A stretch of 64,000 nucleotides of DNA from Streptomyces sp. NBC_01478 (GTDB lineage: Bacteria > Actinomycetota > Actinomycetes > Streptomycetales > Streptomycetaceae). A program made the position numbers and the translations under genes. The DNA is taken from the NCBI RefSeq assembly GCF_036227225.1, contig NZ_CP109444.1, positions 6,863,501-6,927,500 on the forward strand. The letters run 5' to 3'. Below, piece by piece: positions 17,243 through 30,182 of the stretch. The notes under the pieces are model-generated. The model ran no database searches and was not told the DNA's origin. It was given only the letters and a program-made list of their open reading frames with translations. Every line of letters starts with the position of its first letter. Position 1 is the stretch's first letter.

Positions 17243-18475
17243 CTACTTCTGGCGCGGTTCGGCGGTCCGCTCGCGCCAGGGCAGTTCCGCGGTCACCGTC
17301 GTAGGGCCGCCGGGTGGGGAGTCGAGGACGAACAGGCCGTCCACCGCGCCCAGCCGGTCGGCGAGGCCGCGCATGCCGGTGCCGCCGTCGAGGTTCGCGC
17401 CGCCGCGGCCGTCGTCCCACACCTGGATCAGCAGCCGGTCCTCCGCCCGCCACACGTCCACCGACGCGGTACGGGCGCCGCTGTGCTTGCTGATGTTCTG
17501 CAGCAGCTCGGAGACGGTGAAGTACGCGATGCCCTCGATGGCGGCGGCCGGGCGTGCGCCGATGTCGGCCGTCACCTTCACCGGCACCGTGCAGCGCGAG
17601 GCCACGGAGGACAGGGCGGCGTCCAGCCCGCGGTCCGTGAGCACGGCGGGATGGATGCCGCGCGCCAGGTCCCGCAGCTCCTGGAGTGCCAGCTTCACCT
17701 CACCGTGCGCCTCGTCGACCATCGCGGCGACCTGCTCGTCGGCCTGTCCCTCCAGCAGCTTCTCCTTGGCCAGCCCGAGCCCCATGGCCAGATTGACCAG
17801 CCGGGCCTGCGCCCCGTCGTGCAGATCGCGCTCGATCCGTCGCAGATCCGCCGCCGCCGTGTCGACCACGACCCCGCGATCGGACTCCAACTCGGCGATA
17901 CGGCGCTCCAGTTCGTCGGAGGGGGACAGGAGGCCGCGCACCATCGCCCGGTCCGCGTTCGCCAGCCCGCGCGCGATGAACGGCAGCACCGGCCACAGCA
18001 CGAACAACGAGGTCAGCGTGACGGTGAAGGTGACGATGCCCCACGGCAGGCGCATCCCGTCGTACAGCACCGTCCGCCAGCCCACCGGGTCCTTCAGCGC
18101 CATCCACACCCGCTGCAGCAGCCCGCCGCCCTTGCGCCACGGCAACGGGCTCGGCTCGTCGATCCGCACCCCCAGCAGCCGCCGGGCCCGGCCCCGCTCG
18201 AACTTCCCGATCAGCCGCGCGCCCATCAACCCCAGCGCGAGCAGCGGGAACCCGACCACGGTGACGGTCAGCCCGGCGCTGACGCACAGCATCGTCACCA
18301 CATAGACGAAGCCGAACACCGACACCGGCAGATTCGTCAGGAGATGCGCGATCTCCTTCCAGGTGTGTCTGTCGTAGGCGAAGCGGGCGGGCGGCAGCGG
18401 CTCGTCGAGATCGCGGAGATCGTTGAGCCCGCCGCCGGGTGCCGCCGGGTCGGCGTAGGGGTTGCGTACGGTCAT
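17243..18475 (-). CDS. sensor histidine kinase (HisKA_3 type), paralogue 2
   Basis: 410 residues from ATG 18475. The architecture is the same as in paralogue 1: an N-terminal putative-sensor region with four hydrophobic segments, an acceptor box DLRRIERDLHDGAQARLVNL, and an ATPase domain with TVSELLQNISKHS and WDDGRGGANLDGGTGMRGLA. Unlike paralogue 1 it lacks the Gly/Tyr/Gln head and the extra loop with the GGGGGL run. The 149-base gap to paralogue 1 allows co-transcription, so hetero-dimerisation is possible. The ligand is unknown. Confidence 0.92.
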   Translation of the reverse strand: MTVRNPYADPAAPGGGLNDLRDLDEPLPPARFAYDRHTWKEIAHLLTNLPVSVFGFVYVVTMLCVSAGLTVTVVGFPLLALGLMGARLIGKFERGRARRLLGVRIDEPSPLPWRKGGGLLQRVWMALKDPVGWRTVLYDGMRLPWGIVTFTVTLTSLFVLWPVLPFIARGLANADRAMVRGLLSPSDELERRIAELESDRGVVVDTAAADLRRIERDLHDGAQARLVNLAMGLGLAKEKLLEGQADEQVAAMVDEAHGEVKLALQELRDLARGIHPAVLTDRGLDAALSSVASRCTVPVKVTADIGARPAAAIEGIAYFTVSELLQNISKHSGARTASVDVWRAEDRLLIQVWDDGRGGANLDGGTGMRGLADRLGAVDGLFVLDSPPGGPTTVTAELPWRERTAEPRQK

Positions 18476-18735
18476 ATGGGCCAGCGTGCCGCGCGACGCG
18501 CCCCAGCGCCATGAGGTCCGCCGCCCCGGTCTCCTGGGGAAAACCCCACCACGGCATCTCAGGGAGATCTCGGGGAGACCTTGAGGCGTGACGGGCTGCT
18601 TACCGTGCCTTTAACAGGGCCTAGACTCCCGTGCGTACAGATCGTCGAACACAGAGTTCACTTGGGTCACCGGGGTAGCGGGACATCGGGCCGAACTGCC
18701 GGTCGCCGGTTGCCAGGGATGAGGAGGGGTCGGAC

Positions 18736-19164
18736 TTGCGGGAGACGTTGCCGGACACCTTGGGCACCTTGCGGGAGCCGACCGTGGTCGTCGCGGCGGA
18801 CTACTTCCGGTCCTACTCCGTCGTGGGGCTGCTCGCCGTCGTCGGCGTGCTCTTCGTCGCCGTGGCCTTCGGCGCCGGCCGCCTGCTGCGCCCGGTCGTT
18901 CCCACCCCCGAGAAACTCCTGACGTACGAGTGCGGCGTCGACCCCGTCGGCGAGGGCTGGGCCCACACCCAAGTCCGGTACTACGTCTACGCGTTCCTGT
19001 ACGTCGTCTTCGCCGTCGACTCGATCTTCCTCTTCCCCTGGGCCACGGTCTTCGCAGCGCCCGGCTACGGCGCGACCACCCTCGTCGAGATGTTCATCTT
19101 CCTCGGCTTCCTGGCCGTGGGCCTGCTGTACGCATACAAGAAGGGCGTCCTGGCATGGACGTGA
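18736..19164 (+). CDS. nuoA: NADH-quinone oxidoreductase subunit A, second copy type
   Basis: 142 residues from TTG 18736, selected because GAGGAGGGG ends 6 bases upstream and no ATG/GTG fits. Three membrane segments are visible. The family motif [20 protein letters not shown] (E-C-G) and the second block [21 protein letters not shown] are intact. NuoA lies at the junction of the membrane and peripheral arms. It opens a ten-gene operon lacking nuoD-G. A TAGACT hexamer at 18622 could be a -10, but no convincing -35 accompanies it. Confidence 0.93.
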   Translation: MRETLPDTLGTLREPTVVVAADYFRSYSVVGLLAVVGVLFVAVAFGAGRLLRPVVPTPEKLLTYECGVDPVGEGWAHTQVRYYVYAFLYVVFAVDSIFLFPWATVFAAPGYGATTLVEMFIFLGFLAVGLLYAYKKGVLAWT

Positions 19165-19888
19165 CCCCCGAGCCCGTGTCGTTGCCGGAGCCGAAACGGC
19201 TGGGCACCCTCGCCCGCCTCGCCCCCGAACCCATGAAGGTCGTCCTCAACTGGGGCCGCCGCTACTCCCTCTGGGTCTTCAACTTCGGCCTCGCCTGCTG
19301 CGCCATCGAGTTCATCGCCGCGTCCATGGCCCGCCACGACTTCATCCGCCTGGGTGTCATCCCCTTCGCGCCCGGCCCGCGCCAAGCGGACCTGATGGTG
19401 GTGTCGGGCACGGTCACGGACAAGATGGCCCCGGCCGTGAAACGCCTCTACGAGCAGATGCCCGAGCCCAAATACGTCATCTCCTTCGGCGCGTGCAGCA
19501 ACTGCGGCGGCCCGTACTGGGACTCGTACTCCGTCACGAAGGGCGTCGACCAGATCATCCCGGTCGACGTCTACGTCCCCGGCTGCCCACCCCGCCCCGA
19601 AGCCCTCCTCCAGGGCATCCTCAAACTCCAGGAGAAGATCGCCCGGGAGTCGCTGGGGGAGCGGTACGGGTACGGGACCGCGGGGGGTCGGCCTTCTACG
19701 GCGGCACTGCAGAGTGGGTTGGTGGCGGGGCCGGGGTCGGGGTCGGGGGCAGCGCCGGTGGCTGGTGGGGGTTCGGGTTCGGAGGGCGAGGACGAGGACG
19801 AGGGTGTGAAGGGCGCGGGTTCGTCCGCCGACTCAGGCTCGGGCTCGGGCTCCGACTCGGGCTCCAACTCCGGCTCGGGGGACGCCCG

Positions 19889-19892
<4 letters not shown>
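19155..19892 (+). CDS. nuoB: NADH-quinone oxidoreductase subunit B with low-complexity tail
   Basis: 245 residues from ATG 19155, overlapping nuoA by 10 bases. The N2 cluster ligands are all present: the Cys pair in [10 protein letters not shown], Cys in [12 protein letters not shown] and [11 protein letters not shown]. NuoB carries the last Fe-S centre before quinone. The catalytic domain ends near residue 175; the last about 70 residues are Gly/Ser/Glu-rich (for example [11 protein letters not shown]) and encoded by G-rich DNA. This tail is absent from ordinary NuoB proteins. The stop overlaps nuoC as ATGA. Confidence 0.94.
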
Positions 19893-21690
<1,798 letters not shown>

Positions 21691-21694
<4 letters not shown>

Positions 21695-22662
21695 ACGACG
21701 CGCTCGACGTCGCCCTGCGACTCCTGATCGTCTTCGTCGTCTTCCTCACCTTCCCCCTGATCGTCGGTCAGACTGAGCACAAGGTGATGGCCCACATGCA
21801 GGGCCGCCTCGGCCCCATGTACGCCGGCGGCTTCCACGGCTGGGCCCAACTCGTCGCGGACGGCGTGAAGTTCGCCCAGAAGGAAGACATCGTCCCGGCC
21901 GGCGCGGACCGCCGTGTCTTCCAACTCGCCCCCGCTGTCGCCCTCCTCCCGTACCTGCTCGTCCTCCTCGCCATCCCCATCGGCCCGAGCGAGGGCGCCG
22001 TCGGCCAGCTCCTGGACGCGGGCATCTTCTTCGTCCTCGCGGTGATGGGTGTGAGTGTCCTCGGCTCTCTCATGGCCGGCTGGGCCTCCGCCAACAAGTT
22101 CTCCCTCCTCGGCGGCCTCCGCACCGCCGCACAACTCCTCGCCTACGAACTCCCCATGCTGCTCACCGCCGCCTCCGTGGCGATGGCAGCCGGCACGGTC
22201 TCCCTCCCCGGCATCCTCGACGCCTTCCACTGGTGGTGGCTGCCCTGGCAGATCGTCGGTGCGATCGTCTTCTTCGTGGCGGGCCTGGCCGAACTCCAAC
22301 GCCCTCCCTTCGACATGCCCGTCGCCGACTCCGAGATCATCTTCGGCGCCTACACCGAGTACACCGGTCTCCGCTTCGCGCTCTTCCTCCTCGCCGAGTA
22401 CGCCGGAATCGTCGTCCTGTGCGGCCTGACCACCGTCCTCTTCCTGGGCGGCTGGCACGGCCCGTGGGGCGCGGACGGCCTCGGCTGGGTCTGGACCCTG
22501 CTGAAGACCGCACTCCTCGCCTTCGTCGTCATCTGGCTCCGCGTCACCTATCCCCGCCTGCGCGAGGACCAGCTCCAGAAGCTCTCCTGGACCCTCCTCG
22601 TCCCCCTCTCCCTCGCTCAGATCGCCCTCACCGGCATCGTGAAGGTGGTGTTCCTCCAGTGA
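21691..22662 (+). CDS. nuoH: NADH-quinone oxidoreductase subunit H
   Basis: 323 residues from GTG 21691, with AGGAGG about 8 bases upstream; the nuoC stop overlaps as GTGA. About eight membrane segments are visible. Family motifs are [20 protein letters not shown], the quinone-chamber loop [11 protein letters not shown] and [17 protein letters not shown]. The first motif has His in place of the usual Arg (EHKV, AHMQ). NuoH forms the heel of the membrane arm that contacts B, D and I. D is not encoded here. Confidence 0.95.
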
Positions 22663-23717
22663 CCCCGTTCCCCGGCTCCGGCCTGGCCAAGGGCCTGGCC
22701 GTCACCCTCCGCACGATGACGAAGAAGACCGTCACCGAGCAGTACCCGGACACCCAGCCCGACCTCCCGCCCCGCACCCGCGGAGTCATCGGCCTGTTCG
22801 AGGAGAACTGCACGGTCTGCATGCTCTGTGCCCGCGAGTGCCCCGACTGGTGCATCTACATCGACTCCCACAAGGAGACGGTCCCGGCGGCGGCCCCCGG
22901 TGGTCGCGAGCGCAGCCGCAACGTCCTCGACCGCTTCGCCATCGACTTCTCCCTGTGCATGTACTGCGGTATCTGCATCGAGGTCTGTCCTTTCGACGCA
23001 CTGTTCTGGTCCCCGGAGTTCGAGTACGCCGAGACCGACATCCACGAACTCACCCACGAACGCGACAAGCTCCGCGAGTGGATGTGGACCGTCCCGGCCC
23101 CACCCGCCCTCGACCCCGGCGCCGAGGAACCCAAGGAGATCGCCGCCGCCCACAAGACCGCGGAGAAACTGGCCGCGACCCAGGCAGCACAGGCGGCGGA
23201 AGCCGCGGAGGCCTCGCAGACTGCCGGGTCTACGCAGAGCGCAGAAGCCACAGAGGCCTCGCAAACTGCGGAAGCCACAGGTGCCGTGGAGGCCACGCAG
23301 ACCAAGCCGGCAGAGGTCGCGCAGACCCCAGAGGTGACCGAGACCGCGCAGCCCAAGCGGGCAGAGACCATGCCGCCAGCAGAGGTCACGCAGGCTGCAG
23401 ACGCCACTGAAGCCGCGCCGCCCGAGCCCGGAGAGGCCACCGGGACCGCGCCGCCCGAGCCTGCAGACGCCACCGGGACCGCGCAGTCCAAGCCCGGAGG
23501 GGCCACTCAAGCCGGAGACGTCACCGAAGCCGCGCCGTCCAAGCCCGCTGAGGTCACCGAACCCGCGCCGTCCAACCCCGTCGAGCCCACCGAACCTGCG
23601 CAGGCCGACCGCGCCGAGGTCGCGCAGACCGAGCCCGTCGACCCAACCGCGCCCACGAACCCGACCGACCCCGCCGAGCCCAACGACCCCACTGAGCCGC
23701 CGGAGGGACGATCGTGA
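22659..23717 (+). CDS. nuoI: NADH-quinone oxidoreductase subunit I with ~200-residue repetitive tail
   Basis: 352 residues from GTG 22659, which overlaps the nuoH stop; an internal ATG at 22716 is less likely. It has two 4Fe-4S motifs: [12 protein letters not shown] from residue 51 and [16 protein letters not shown] from residue 100. Residues 1 to about 150 are the normal ferredoxin-like subunit. The remaining about 200 residues are Ala/Thr/Glu/Pro-rich, first with EASQT-type repeats and then 11-residue units. The next gene overlaps by 4 bases, so the long frame is genuine. Confidence 0.92.
   Translation: MTPFPGSGLAKGLAVTLRTMTKKTVTEQYPDTQPDLPPRTRGVIGLFEENCTVCMLCARECPDWCIYIDSHKETVPAAAPGGRERSRNVLDRFAIDFSLCMYCGICIEVCPFDALFWSPEFEYAETDIHELTHERDKLREWMWTVPAPPALDPGAEEPKEIAAAHKTAEKLAATQAAQAAEAAEASQTAGSTQSAEATEASQTAEATGAVEATQTKPAEVAQTPEVTETAQPKRAETMPPAEVTQAADATEAAPPEPGEATGTAPPEPADATGTAQSKPGGATQAGDVTEAAPSKPAEVTEPAPSNPVEPTEPAQADRAEVAQTEPVDPTAPTNPTDPAEPNDPTEPPEGRS
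23403..23618 (+). repeat. 33-bp (11-residue) tandem repeats in nuoI
   Basis: Six units at 23403, 23436, 23469, 23520, 23553 and 23586 encode variants of [11 protein letters not shown] / [11 protein letters not shown]; one 18-base insertion separates units three and four. A related outlying unit starts at 23334. All are in frame in the NuoI tail. Confidence 0.8.
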
Positions 23718-24493
23718 CCCTCGCCGAAACCGTCACCGCCACGGCAACCCTCGCCGCCCCCCACACCCACGGCTTCCTCTCCCCGACCGGTGTCGAGATC
23801 GCCTTCCTCCTCGTCGGACTGGTCACCTTCGGCGCCGCTCTCGTCACCGTCACCACCAAGCAGCTCGTGCACGCCGCCCTGTGGCTGGTGGTGACCCTCG
23901 GTGGTCTCGCCGTCGAATACCTCCTCCTCACCGCTGAGTTCATCGCCTGGGTGCAGGTCCTCATCTATGTCGGCTCCGTCGTCGTCCTCCTTCTCTTCGG
24001 TCTGATGCTCACCAGGGCCCCCATCGGCCGCTCCCCGGACGCCGATTCGGACAACCGGTGGGCCGCCCTCGCCGTGGCCGTCGCCGCCGCGGCGGCCCTG
24101 GTCTGGGTCGTCGTCGATGCCTTCCGCGCGACCTGGGTGGACCTGGACGGTCCGGCCGCCGGCTCGACCGCGGTGACCGGCGCGAGCCTGTTCCAGAACT
24201 GGGTCCTCCCCTTCGAGGCCCTCTCCGTCCTTCTCCTCGCGGCACTGGTCGGCGCGATCGTCCTGTCCCGCAAGACGAAGTCGGAGCTGAGCTCTCCCCC
24301 TGTGAACTCCCGGGGCGCGAGCGGTAGTTCCCCATCCGTCCCGGATTCCCGCAATCACACGTTCGGGCGAAATGGTCGCTCTCAAGGCAGCGATCCGACC
24401 AAGCGGAACATCCCGACCGAGCAGACCACCCCGACCGACCGGAACGACGCGACCGAGCAGACCAACCCCGCCGAACAGAAGGGAGCCCGCTGA
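23714..24493 (+). CDS. nuoJ: NADH-quinone oxidoreductase subunit J
   Basis: 259 residues from GTG 23714, with GGAGGG 6 bases upstream. Five membrane segments are predicted; the conserved block is [20 protein letters not shown], then [21 protein letters not shown]. After about residue 195 comes a hydrophilic tail rich in Asn, Thr, Glu and Gln ([19 protein letters not shown]), absent from most NuoJ. The stop overlaps the nuoK start by one base (TGATG). NuoJ links the proton channels of the membrane arm. Confidence 0.93.
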   Translation: MTLAETVTATATLAAPHTHGFLSPTGVEIAFLLVGLVTFGAALVTVTTKQLVHAALWLVVTLGGLAVEYLLLTAEFIAWVQVLIYVGSVVVLLLFGLMLTRAPIGRSPDADSDNRWAALAVAVAAAAALVWVVVDAFRATWVDLDGPAAGSTAVTGASLFQNWVLPFEALSVLLLAALVGAIVLSRKTKSELSSPPVNSRGASGSSPSVPDSRNHTFGRNGRSQGSDPTKRNIPTEQTTPTDRNDATEQTNPAEQKGAR

Positions 24494-24900
24494 TGCACCT
24501 CGTCTATCCCGCCGTGCTCGCCGCCCTCCTCTTCTGCACGGGCATCTACGGCGTCCTCGCCCGCCGCAACGCGATCCTCGTCCTGATGTCGGTCGAGCTG
24601 ATGCTCAACGCCGTCAACCTGAACCTCGTCGCCTTCGACGTATGGCTCAGCCGGACCGCCGAGGAGAAGCTGCACTCCGGCCAGGCCCTGACCCTGTTCA
24701 CCATCGCCATCGCCGCCGCCGAGATCGGCATCGGCCTGGCGATCGTCCTCGCCGTCTACCGAGCCCGCGGTACCTCGGACATCGACAGGCTCCGCGACTC
24801 CGCCGAGGGCCACGAAACCGACGGCCCGGACAGCGACGCCGTCGACACCGACGGCACCACCGAGCCCCCCGCGGCCGAGAAGGCTGAGGCCACCGCGTGA
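24493..24900 (+). CDS. nuoK: NADH-quinone oxidoreductase subunit K
   Basis: 135 residues from ATG 24493. Three membrane segments include the conserved buried Glu regions ([16 protein letters not shown] and [17 protein letters not shown]). The normal length is about 100; an acidic tail of about 35 residues ends in [12 protein letters not shown]. It overlaps nuoL by 4 bases. It forms part of the E-channel for proton translocation. Confidence 0.94.
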   Translation: MHLVYPAVLAALLFCTGIYGVLARRNAILVLMSVELMLNAVNLNLVAFDVWLSRTAEEKLHSGQALTLFTIAIAAAEIGIGLAIVLAVYRARGTSDIDRLRDSAEGHETDGPDSDAVDTDGTTEPPAAEKAEATA

Positions 24901-26891
24901 CCACGACCACCCTCGCCGTCCTCGTCCCCCTCCTTCCGTTCCTGGGCGCCGCGGCCGGCCTGCTCCTGGGCCGTACCGCCCCCGGCTTCGTCCGCCCGCT
25001 CGCCGTCCTGCCGACGCTCGCCGCGCTCGCGCTGGCCGCGATCGTCGCCGTACGCCAGGGCGGCCACGCGGCGATCGACTCCGCCACCGAACTCACGCCC
25101 ACCGGCTCGGTCCCCGTCGAACTCGCCCTGCACATCGACGGGTTCGCCGCACTGGTCGCCGTCCTGGTCGCCTTCGTCGCCACCTGCGTGCAGATCTACT
25201 CGACGGGCTACCTGCGCGACGACCCGCGCTACCCCTCGTACGCCGCCCTCGTCTCCCTCTTCACCTCCGCGATGCTCCTCGTCGTCTACTCCGGCGACCT
25301 GATCGTGCTGCTGGTCGGCTGGGAAGTCATGGGCATCTGCTCCTACTTCCTCGTCGGCCACTACTGGGAGACCCCGGAGGCCCGCGCCGCCTCCATGAAG
25401 GCCTTCCTCGTCACCAAACTCGGTGATGTCCCCTTCCTGATCGGCCTGTTCGCGCTCGCCACCGACGCCGGGTCCTTCCGCATCACCAAGATCCTGAGCA
25501 CCGTCGCGAGCGGCGGACTGCACCACCCGACGCTGATCGCCCTGCTGCTCCTGGCCGGCGTTGCGGGCAAGTCGGCGCAGTTCCCGCTGCACACCTGGCT
25601 CCCCGACGCGATGGCGGGCCCCACCCCTGTCTCCGCGCTGATCCATGCCGCGACGATGGTCGCGGCCGGTATCTACTTCATCGCGCGTCTCCTCCCTGTC
25701 TTCGAGGCCTCCTCGGCCGCGATGGTCGTCCTCGCCGTCATGGCCGCCGTGACGATGGCCGGCTCGGGCCTCGCCGCGCTTGCCCAGGACGACATCAAGC
25801 GCGTCCTCGCCTACTCGACGATCGGCCAACTCGGGTACATGACCGGCGCCCTCGCCGTCGGCGACCGCGGTGCCGCCGTCTTCCACCTCCTGTCCCACGG
25901 CGCCTTCAAGGCACTGCTCTTCCTCGCGGCCGGCGTGATCATCCACGCCTCCGGCACCAACTCCCTGGCCGCCATGTCCCGCATGCGCAACCTGCGCACC
26001 CGCGTCCCCGACGCCTTCTGGACGATGACCGTGGCGCTCCTCGCGCTCGCCGCGATCCCGCCGTTCAGCGGCTTCTTCTCCAAGGAATCCGTCCTCGGCG
26101 CCGCCGAACACGCGGCCACAGGGGACGACGCACACATCCCCGGTGCCGCGGGCTGGATCGTCCTCGTCGCCGGCCTGCTCACGGCCCTGCTCACCGCCGC
26201 GTACGCGACCCGCCTGTGGCTGCTCGCCTTCAACGGCCGGGGAGCCGATGCCCCCGACCACGGCAGGCAGCCGGTCGCGATGAACGCCGTGCTGTGGGTG
26301 CTCGCCGTCCCGTCCCTCGCCCTCGGCGGGCTCGCCTACCGTGTGCTGCCCGACTGGTTCGACGGCCGAGACCTCACCCCGACGCTCACCACGTCCGTCC
26401 TCGGCACGGGCGTCGCCCTCGTCGGCGGCATCGTCACCTACGGCGCCTGGCGGCAGACCACTTCACTCGTGGCCGGTGCACCGATCGGCGCGGTCGCGGC
26501 CCACCCGGAGGGCGACGCGGGACTCGTCGAGGCCGAGGCCATCGCGAGCCACGCGGCCGCCTACGGAGACGTGGCGTCGGCGCCCGACCCGGCGGACCCG
26601 GGCCGCCTCCTGCTCGGCCCGCTGCACCGCCACGCGGCCACCGGCTTCCACCTGGACGCCGTGTACGCGGCCCTGTTCGTCCGCCCGGTGATGGCCGCGG
26701 CGAGTCTCGTCCGGTTCCTCGACCGCGAGGTCGTCGACACCTACGTACGCGGCGCGGGCACCCTGCCCCGCCTCCTCGGAGCCGCCGTACGGCGCGCTCA
26801 GACCGGCAATCTGCAGACCTATGTGAGCGCGCTGCTCGCCGGCACCGTCGTCCTGACGGTCGCCGTCCTCCTCGTCGCCACGGGAGCGTGA
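24897..26891 (+). CDS. nuoL: NADH-quinone oxidoreductase subunit L
   Basis: 664 residues from GTG 24897. It is an antiporter-like subunit with about 15-16 membrane segments. Proton-path residues lie in [35 protein letters not shown] and [15 protein letters not shown]. The C-terminal lateral helix region (from about residue 520) is followed by another membrane helix. It is the distal proton pump. Its start is coupled to the nuoK stop; the nuoM start is 6 bases after its stop. Confidence 0.95.
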   Translation: MTTTTLAVLVPLLPFLGAAAGLLLGRTAPGFVRPLAVLPTLAALALAAIVAVRQGGHAAIDSATELTPTGSVPVELALHIDGFAALVAVLVAFVATCVQIYSTGYLRDDPRYPSYAALVSLFTSAMLLVVYSGDLIVLLVGWEVMGICSYFLVGHYWETPEARAASMKAFLVTKLGDVPFLIGLFALATDAGSFRITKILSTVASGGLHHPTLIALLLLAGVAGKSAQFPLHTWLPDAMAGPTPVSALIHAATMVAAGIYFIARLLPVFEASSAAMVVLAVMAAVTMAGSGLAALAQDDIKRVLAYSTIGQLGYMTGALAVGDRGAAVFHLLSHGAFKALLFLAAGVIIHASGTNSLAAMSRMRNLRTRVPDAFWTMTVALLALAAIPPFSGFFSKESVLGAAEHAATGDDAHIPGAAGWIVLVAGLLTALLTAAYATRLWLLAFNGRGADAPDHGRQPVAMNAVLWVLAVPSLALGGLAYRVLPDWFDGRDLTPTLTTSVLGTGVALVGGIVTYGAWRQTTSLVAGAPIGAVAAHPEGDAGLVEAEAIASHAAAYGDVASAPDPADPGRLLLGPLHRHAATGFHLDAVYAALFVRPVMAAASLVRFLDREVVDTYVRGAGTLPRLLGAAVRRAQTGNLQTYVSALLAGTVVLTVAVLLVATGA

Positions 26892-26897
26892 GCAGGC

Positions 26898-28472
26898 GTG
26901 ATCGATATCAACGAGTCCGTGATGCAGGTCCTTCTGGCGTTGATCGTCGTCGGCCCGCTCCTCGGCGCCGTCACCGCTCTGCTGCCCGCCCCGCCCGGGC
27001 TGAAGGGGAAGTCGCCCGAGCAGGCCGTACTACGGCACGGCATCACCGTGACCGGCGTGATCCTCATCGCCGCGATCGTCCTCGCGCTCGGCTTCGACCA
27101 CGACCATCCGTCGAAGATGCAGGCCACGACCGACATCAGTTGGATCCCCGCACTCGACGTGCGCATCCACCTCGGCATCGACGGCATCTCCCTCCCCCTC
27201 CTGGTCCTGACCGCGCTGCTGACCTTCCTCTGCGCGCTCTACTCCTACTTCAAGATGCCCGCGGGCCCGTCCCCGAAGGCCTTCGTCGCCCTGCTGCTCG
27301 TCCTGGAGTCCGGCACCCTCGCCACCTTCGCCGTCCTCGACCTGATCCTCTTCTTCCTCGCCTTCGAGACCGTCCTCATCCCGATGTACTTCCTCATCGC
27401 CCGCTGGGGCGGTGCCCAACGGACCCAGGCCGCCTGGAAGTTCATCCTCTTCACGCTGCTCGGCTCCGTCGTCATGCTGCTCGGCCTGCTCCTGATCGGA
27501 ATCAAGGCGGGCACATTCGACATGGTGGCACTCGCCACTGACAACGGCCGGTCGCTGACCACATCCGTGCAGGTCATCGCCGTTCTGGCGGTCGGGATCG
27601 GGCTCGCGGTCAAGACGCCGATGTGGCCGCTGCACAGTTGGCTGCCCGACGCCCACACCGCCGCCCCGACCGTCGGCTCGGTCCTGCTGGCCGGCGTGAT
27701 GCTGAAGATGGGCACGTACGGGTTCGTCCGCATCCTGCTGCCGATCGCACCGGACGGCATGCGCACCTTCGCGCCGTACCTCGCCGCCTTCGCCGTCGTC
27801 GGGATCATCTACGGCTCCCTGGCCTGCCTCGCCCTCGCCAGACAGGGCGCGAAGGGCGACCTCAAGCGCCTCATCGCGTACTCCTCCGTCGGCCACATGG
27901 GCTTCGTCCTGCTCGGTATCTCGACGATGACCCCGACCGGCGTGAACGGCGCCCTGTTCGCCAACATCGCCCACGGCCTCATCACCGGCCTCCTGTTCTT
28001 CCTCGTCGGCGCCCTCAAGGACCGCACGGGCACGACCGACCTGGACACCCTGGCCGAGGAGACCGGCGCGGCCCTCTACGGCAAGGCCCCGCGCCTCGGC
28101 GGCCTGCTCGCCTTCGCCGCCGTCGCCTCGCTCGGACTGCCCGGACTCGCCGGATTCTGGGGCGAGATGCTGGCGCTGTTCGGCGCGTTCAAGCCCGCCG
28201 CCGACCTCAGCCGCCCCGCGTTCCTCACCTTCATGGCGATCGCGGCCTTCGGCACCCTGCTGACCGCCGCCTACATGCTCGCCGTGGTCCGCCGCGTCTG
28301 CATGGGCGCCGTGGCGCAGGAGGCACCGAAGCTCGCCGACGTCCAGACGTACGAGTTCGCCGCCTGGACCCCGCTCGTCGCCCTCACCGTCGCCGCCGGC
28401 CTGTGGCCCAAGGCACTCCTCGGCCTGACCGACCCGGCCGTGCAGCAGCTCCTCTCAGGAGGCACCCGATGA
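26898..28472 (+). CDS. nuoM: NADH-quinone oxidoreductase subunit M
   Basis: 524 residues from GTG 26898. It is an antiporter-like subunit with about 14 segments: FETVLIPMYFLIARWGG, KTPMWPLHSWLPDAHTAAPT, GGHMGF-type YSSVGHMGFVLLG and NIAHGLITGLLFF. The conserved Glu and Lys of the proton channel are in these blocks. The stop overlaps nuoN as ATGA, after AGGAGG. No unusual tail is present. Confidence 0.95.
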   Translation: MIDINESVMQVLLALIVVGPLLGAVTALLPAPPGLKGKSPEQAVLRHGITVTGVILIAAIVLALGFDHDHPSKMQATTDISWIPALDVRIHLGIDGISLPLLVLTALLTFLCALYSYFKMPAGPSPKAFVALLLVLESGTLATFAVLDLILFFLAFETVLIPMYFLIARWGGAQRTQAAWKFILFTLLGSVVMLLGLLLIGIKAGTFDMVALATDNGRSLTTSVQVIAVLAVGIGLAVKTPMWPLHSWLPDAHTAAPTVGSVLLAGVMLKMGTYGFVRILLPIAPDGMRTFAPYLAAFAVVGIIYGSLACLALARQGAKGDLKRLIAYSSVGHMGFVLLGISTMTPTGVNGALFANIAHGLITGLLFFLVGALKDRTGTTDLDTLAEETGAALYGKAPRLGGLLAFAAVASLGLPGLAGFWGEMLALFGAFKPAADLSRPAFLTFMAIAAFGTLLTAAYMLAVVRRVCMGAVAQEAPKLADVQTYEFAAWTPLVALTVAAGLWPKALLGLTDPAVQQLLSGGTR

Positions 28473-29992
28473 GCGCCCTGGCCCAGCCTCTCGCGGAGTC
28501 GACGGTCCAGTCCGTCGACTGGCTCGCGATCGCACCGCCCACCATCACGGCGGTCGTCGGCCTGGTGGTCCTCGTCGCCGACCTGTTCCTCCAGGACGCC
28601 AAAAAGGCGCTCCTGGGCTGGGTTTCGGTCGCCGGCCTGGCCGCCTCCGCGCTCATGCTGTTGCCCCTCCTGGACGGCGACCGCGCCACCTTCTGCCTCA
28701 CCGGCGACGCGACCGCGTGCAGCTATACGGCGGACCGCTTCACCCTGGTCATCCAGTTCCTGGTCCTCGGCGGCGCGCTCCTCGCGGCCCTCCTGTCGAT
28801 CACCGCCCTGAAGGACGCAGACAAGGGACTCCCCGAAGGGGAGTACTGGTTCCTGCTGCTGTCCTCCGCCGCGGGCGCCGCCCTCCTGCCCGCCTCGCGC
28901 GACCTCGCGACCCTGATCGTCGCCCTGGAGGTCGCCTCCCTGCCCGCCTTCGCCCTCGTCGGCATCCGGCACGGCGACAAGAAGTCCGCCGAAGCGGCCC
29001 TCAAGTTCTTCCTGTCCTCGGTCACCGCGACCGCGGTCAGCCTGATGGGCGTCAGCTTCGTCTACGCCACCACCGGCACCCTGTACCTGACCCGCATCGC
29101 CGAACGCATCCAGCACGTCGACGGCCAGTTCCACACCCTCGCCCAGACCGGCGTCGTCCTCACTCTCATCGGCTTCGCCTTCAAGACGGCCGCCGTCCCC
29201 TTCCACTTCTGGGTACCCGACACCTACGTAGGGGCGCCCCTCCCGATCGCCGCCTACTTGTCGGTCGTCGGCAAGGCGGTCGGCTTCTCCGGCCTGATCC
29301 TCGTCACCGTCGTCGCGTTCCCGTCGTACGCCGACGTGTGGGGCCCTGCACTCGCCGTACTGGCCGCCCTCACCATGACGGTCGGCAACCTGGGCGCCCT
29401 GCGCCAACAGGCCACGCGCGCGTACAGCGCGGTACGACTCCTCGCCTGGTCCTCCGTCGGACAGGCCGGCTACCTCCTCGTGCCGATCGCCTCCGCCGCC
29501 TACTCCAAGGACGCCCAGAAGTCGATCGGCTCCACCGTCGCCTACGCCCTCATGTACGCGGCCGTGAACCTCGGCGCCTTCGCGGTGGCCGCCCTGGTGG
29601 GCCGTAGCAGAGCACTGAACCGGATCAGCGACTACCGCGGCCTGTACGCGTCGAACCCCCTCGCGGCCCTCCTCCTGGCCTTCTTCCTGCTGTGCCTCGC
29701 CGGACTGCCGCCGGGTGTCATCGGCCTCTTCGCGAAGGTGACCGTCTTCTCGGCGGCCGTCGACGCGGGTCTGGGCTGGCTGGCCGTCGTCATGGCCGTC
29801 AACGTGGTGATCGCGCTCTTCTACTACCTCCAGTGGACGGCCCTGCTGTTCCGCGCCCCCGAGGGCGAGCACGCCAAGCACCGCGTCCCCGCGCCCCTCA
29901 CCGCCGCGCTCGCCCTCACCGGCGCCCTCGGAATCGCCCTCTCCGGAGCACCCCAACTGGTCCTGCGCTTCGCGGGCACCGGACTCTTCTGA
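28469..29992 (+). CDS. nuoN: NADH-quinone oxidoreductase subunit N
   Basis: 507 residues from ATG 28469, with AGGAGG 8 bases upstream. It is the third antiporter-like subunit: [50 protein letters not shown] and AVNLGAFAV blocks. It is the last gene of the operon; no nuoD, nuoE, nuoF or nuoG frame exists anywhere in the 11-kb cluster. About 190 bases of non-coding sequence separate it from htpX. Confidence 0.95.
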   Translation: MSALAQPLAESTVQSVDWLAIAPPTITAVVGLVVLVADLFLQDAKKALLGWVSVAGLAASALMLLPLLDGDRATFCLTGDATACSYTADRFTLVIQFLVLGGALLAALLSITALKDADKGLPEGEYWFLLLSSAAGAALLPASRDLATLIVALEVASLPAFALVGIRHGDKKSAEAALKFFLSSVTATAVSLMGVSFVYATTGTLYLTRIAERIQHVDGQFHTLAQTGVVLTLIGFAFKTAAVPFHFWVPDTYVGAPLPIAAYLSVVGKAVGFSGLILVTVVAFPSYADVWGPALAVLAALTMTVGNLGALRQQATRAYSAVRLLAWSSVGQAGYLLVPIASAAYSKDAQKSIGSTVAYALMYAAVNLGAFAVAALVGRSRALNRISDYRGLYASNPLAALLLAFFLLCLAGLPPGVIGLFAKVTVFSAAVDAGLGWLAVVMAVNVVIALFYYLQWTALLFRAPEGEHAKHRVPAPLTAALALTGALGIALSGAPQLVLRFAGTGLF

Positions 29993-30182
29993 GCCACCGG
30001 CACATACCACCGTCCTCACCCGGACGGCCCACCCCCGGCGCCGCACGCACAAGGGAACTAGAGCCCCTCGCCTGGCGTTGACCAGTACGGGAGGGTCCAC
30101 TGGACGTGACACCACGACACCGGTGGCATTCAGAGATCAGCAAGCAAAGGGTTCCCCTGCTGCACGATTTGGAGGGCGTACC

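Noticed and set aside
30078..30182. Longer start for HtpX
   Set aside because: The family N-terminus begins at the GTG 30183, which has GGAGGG; the extra 35 residues are unlike HtpX.
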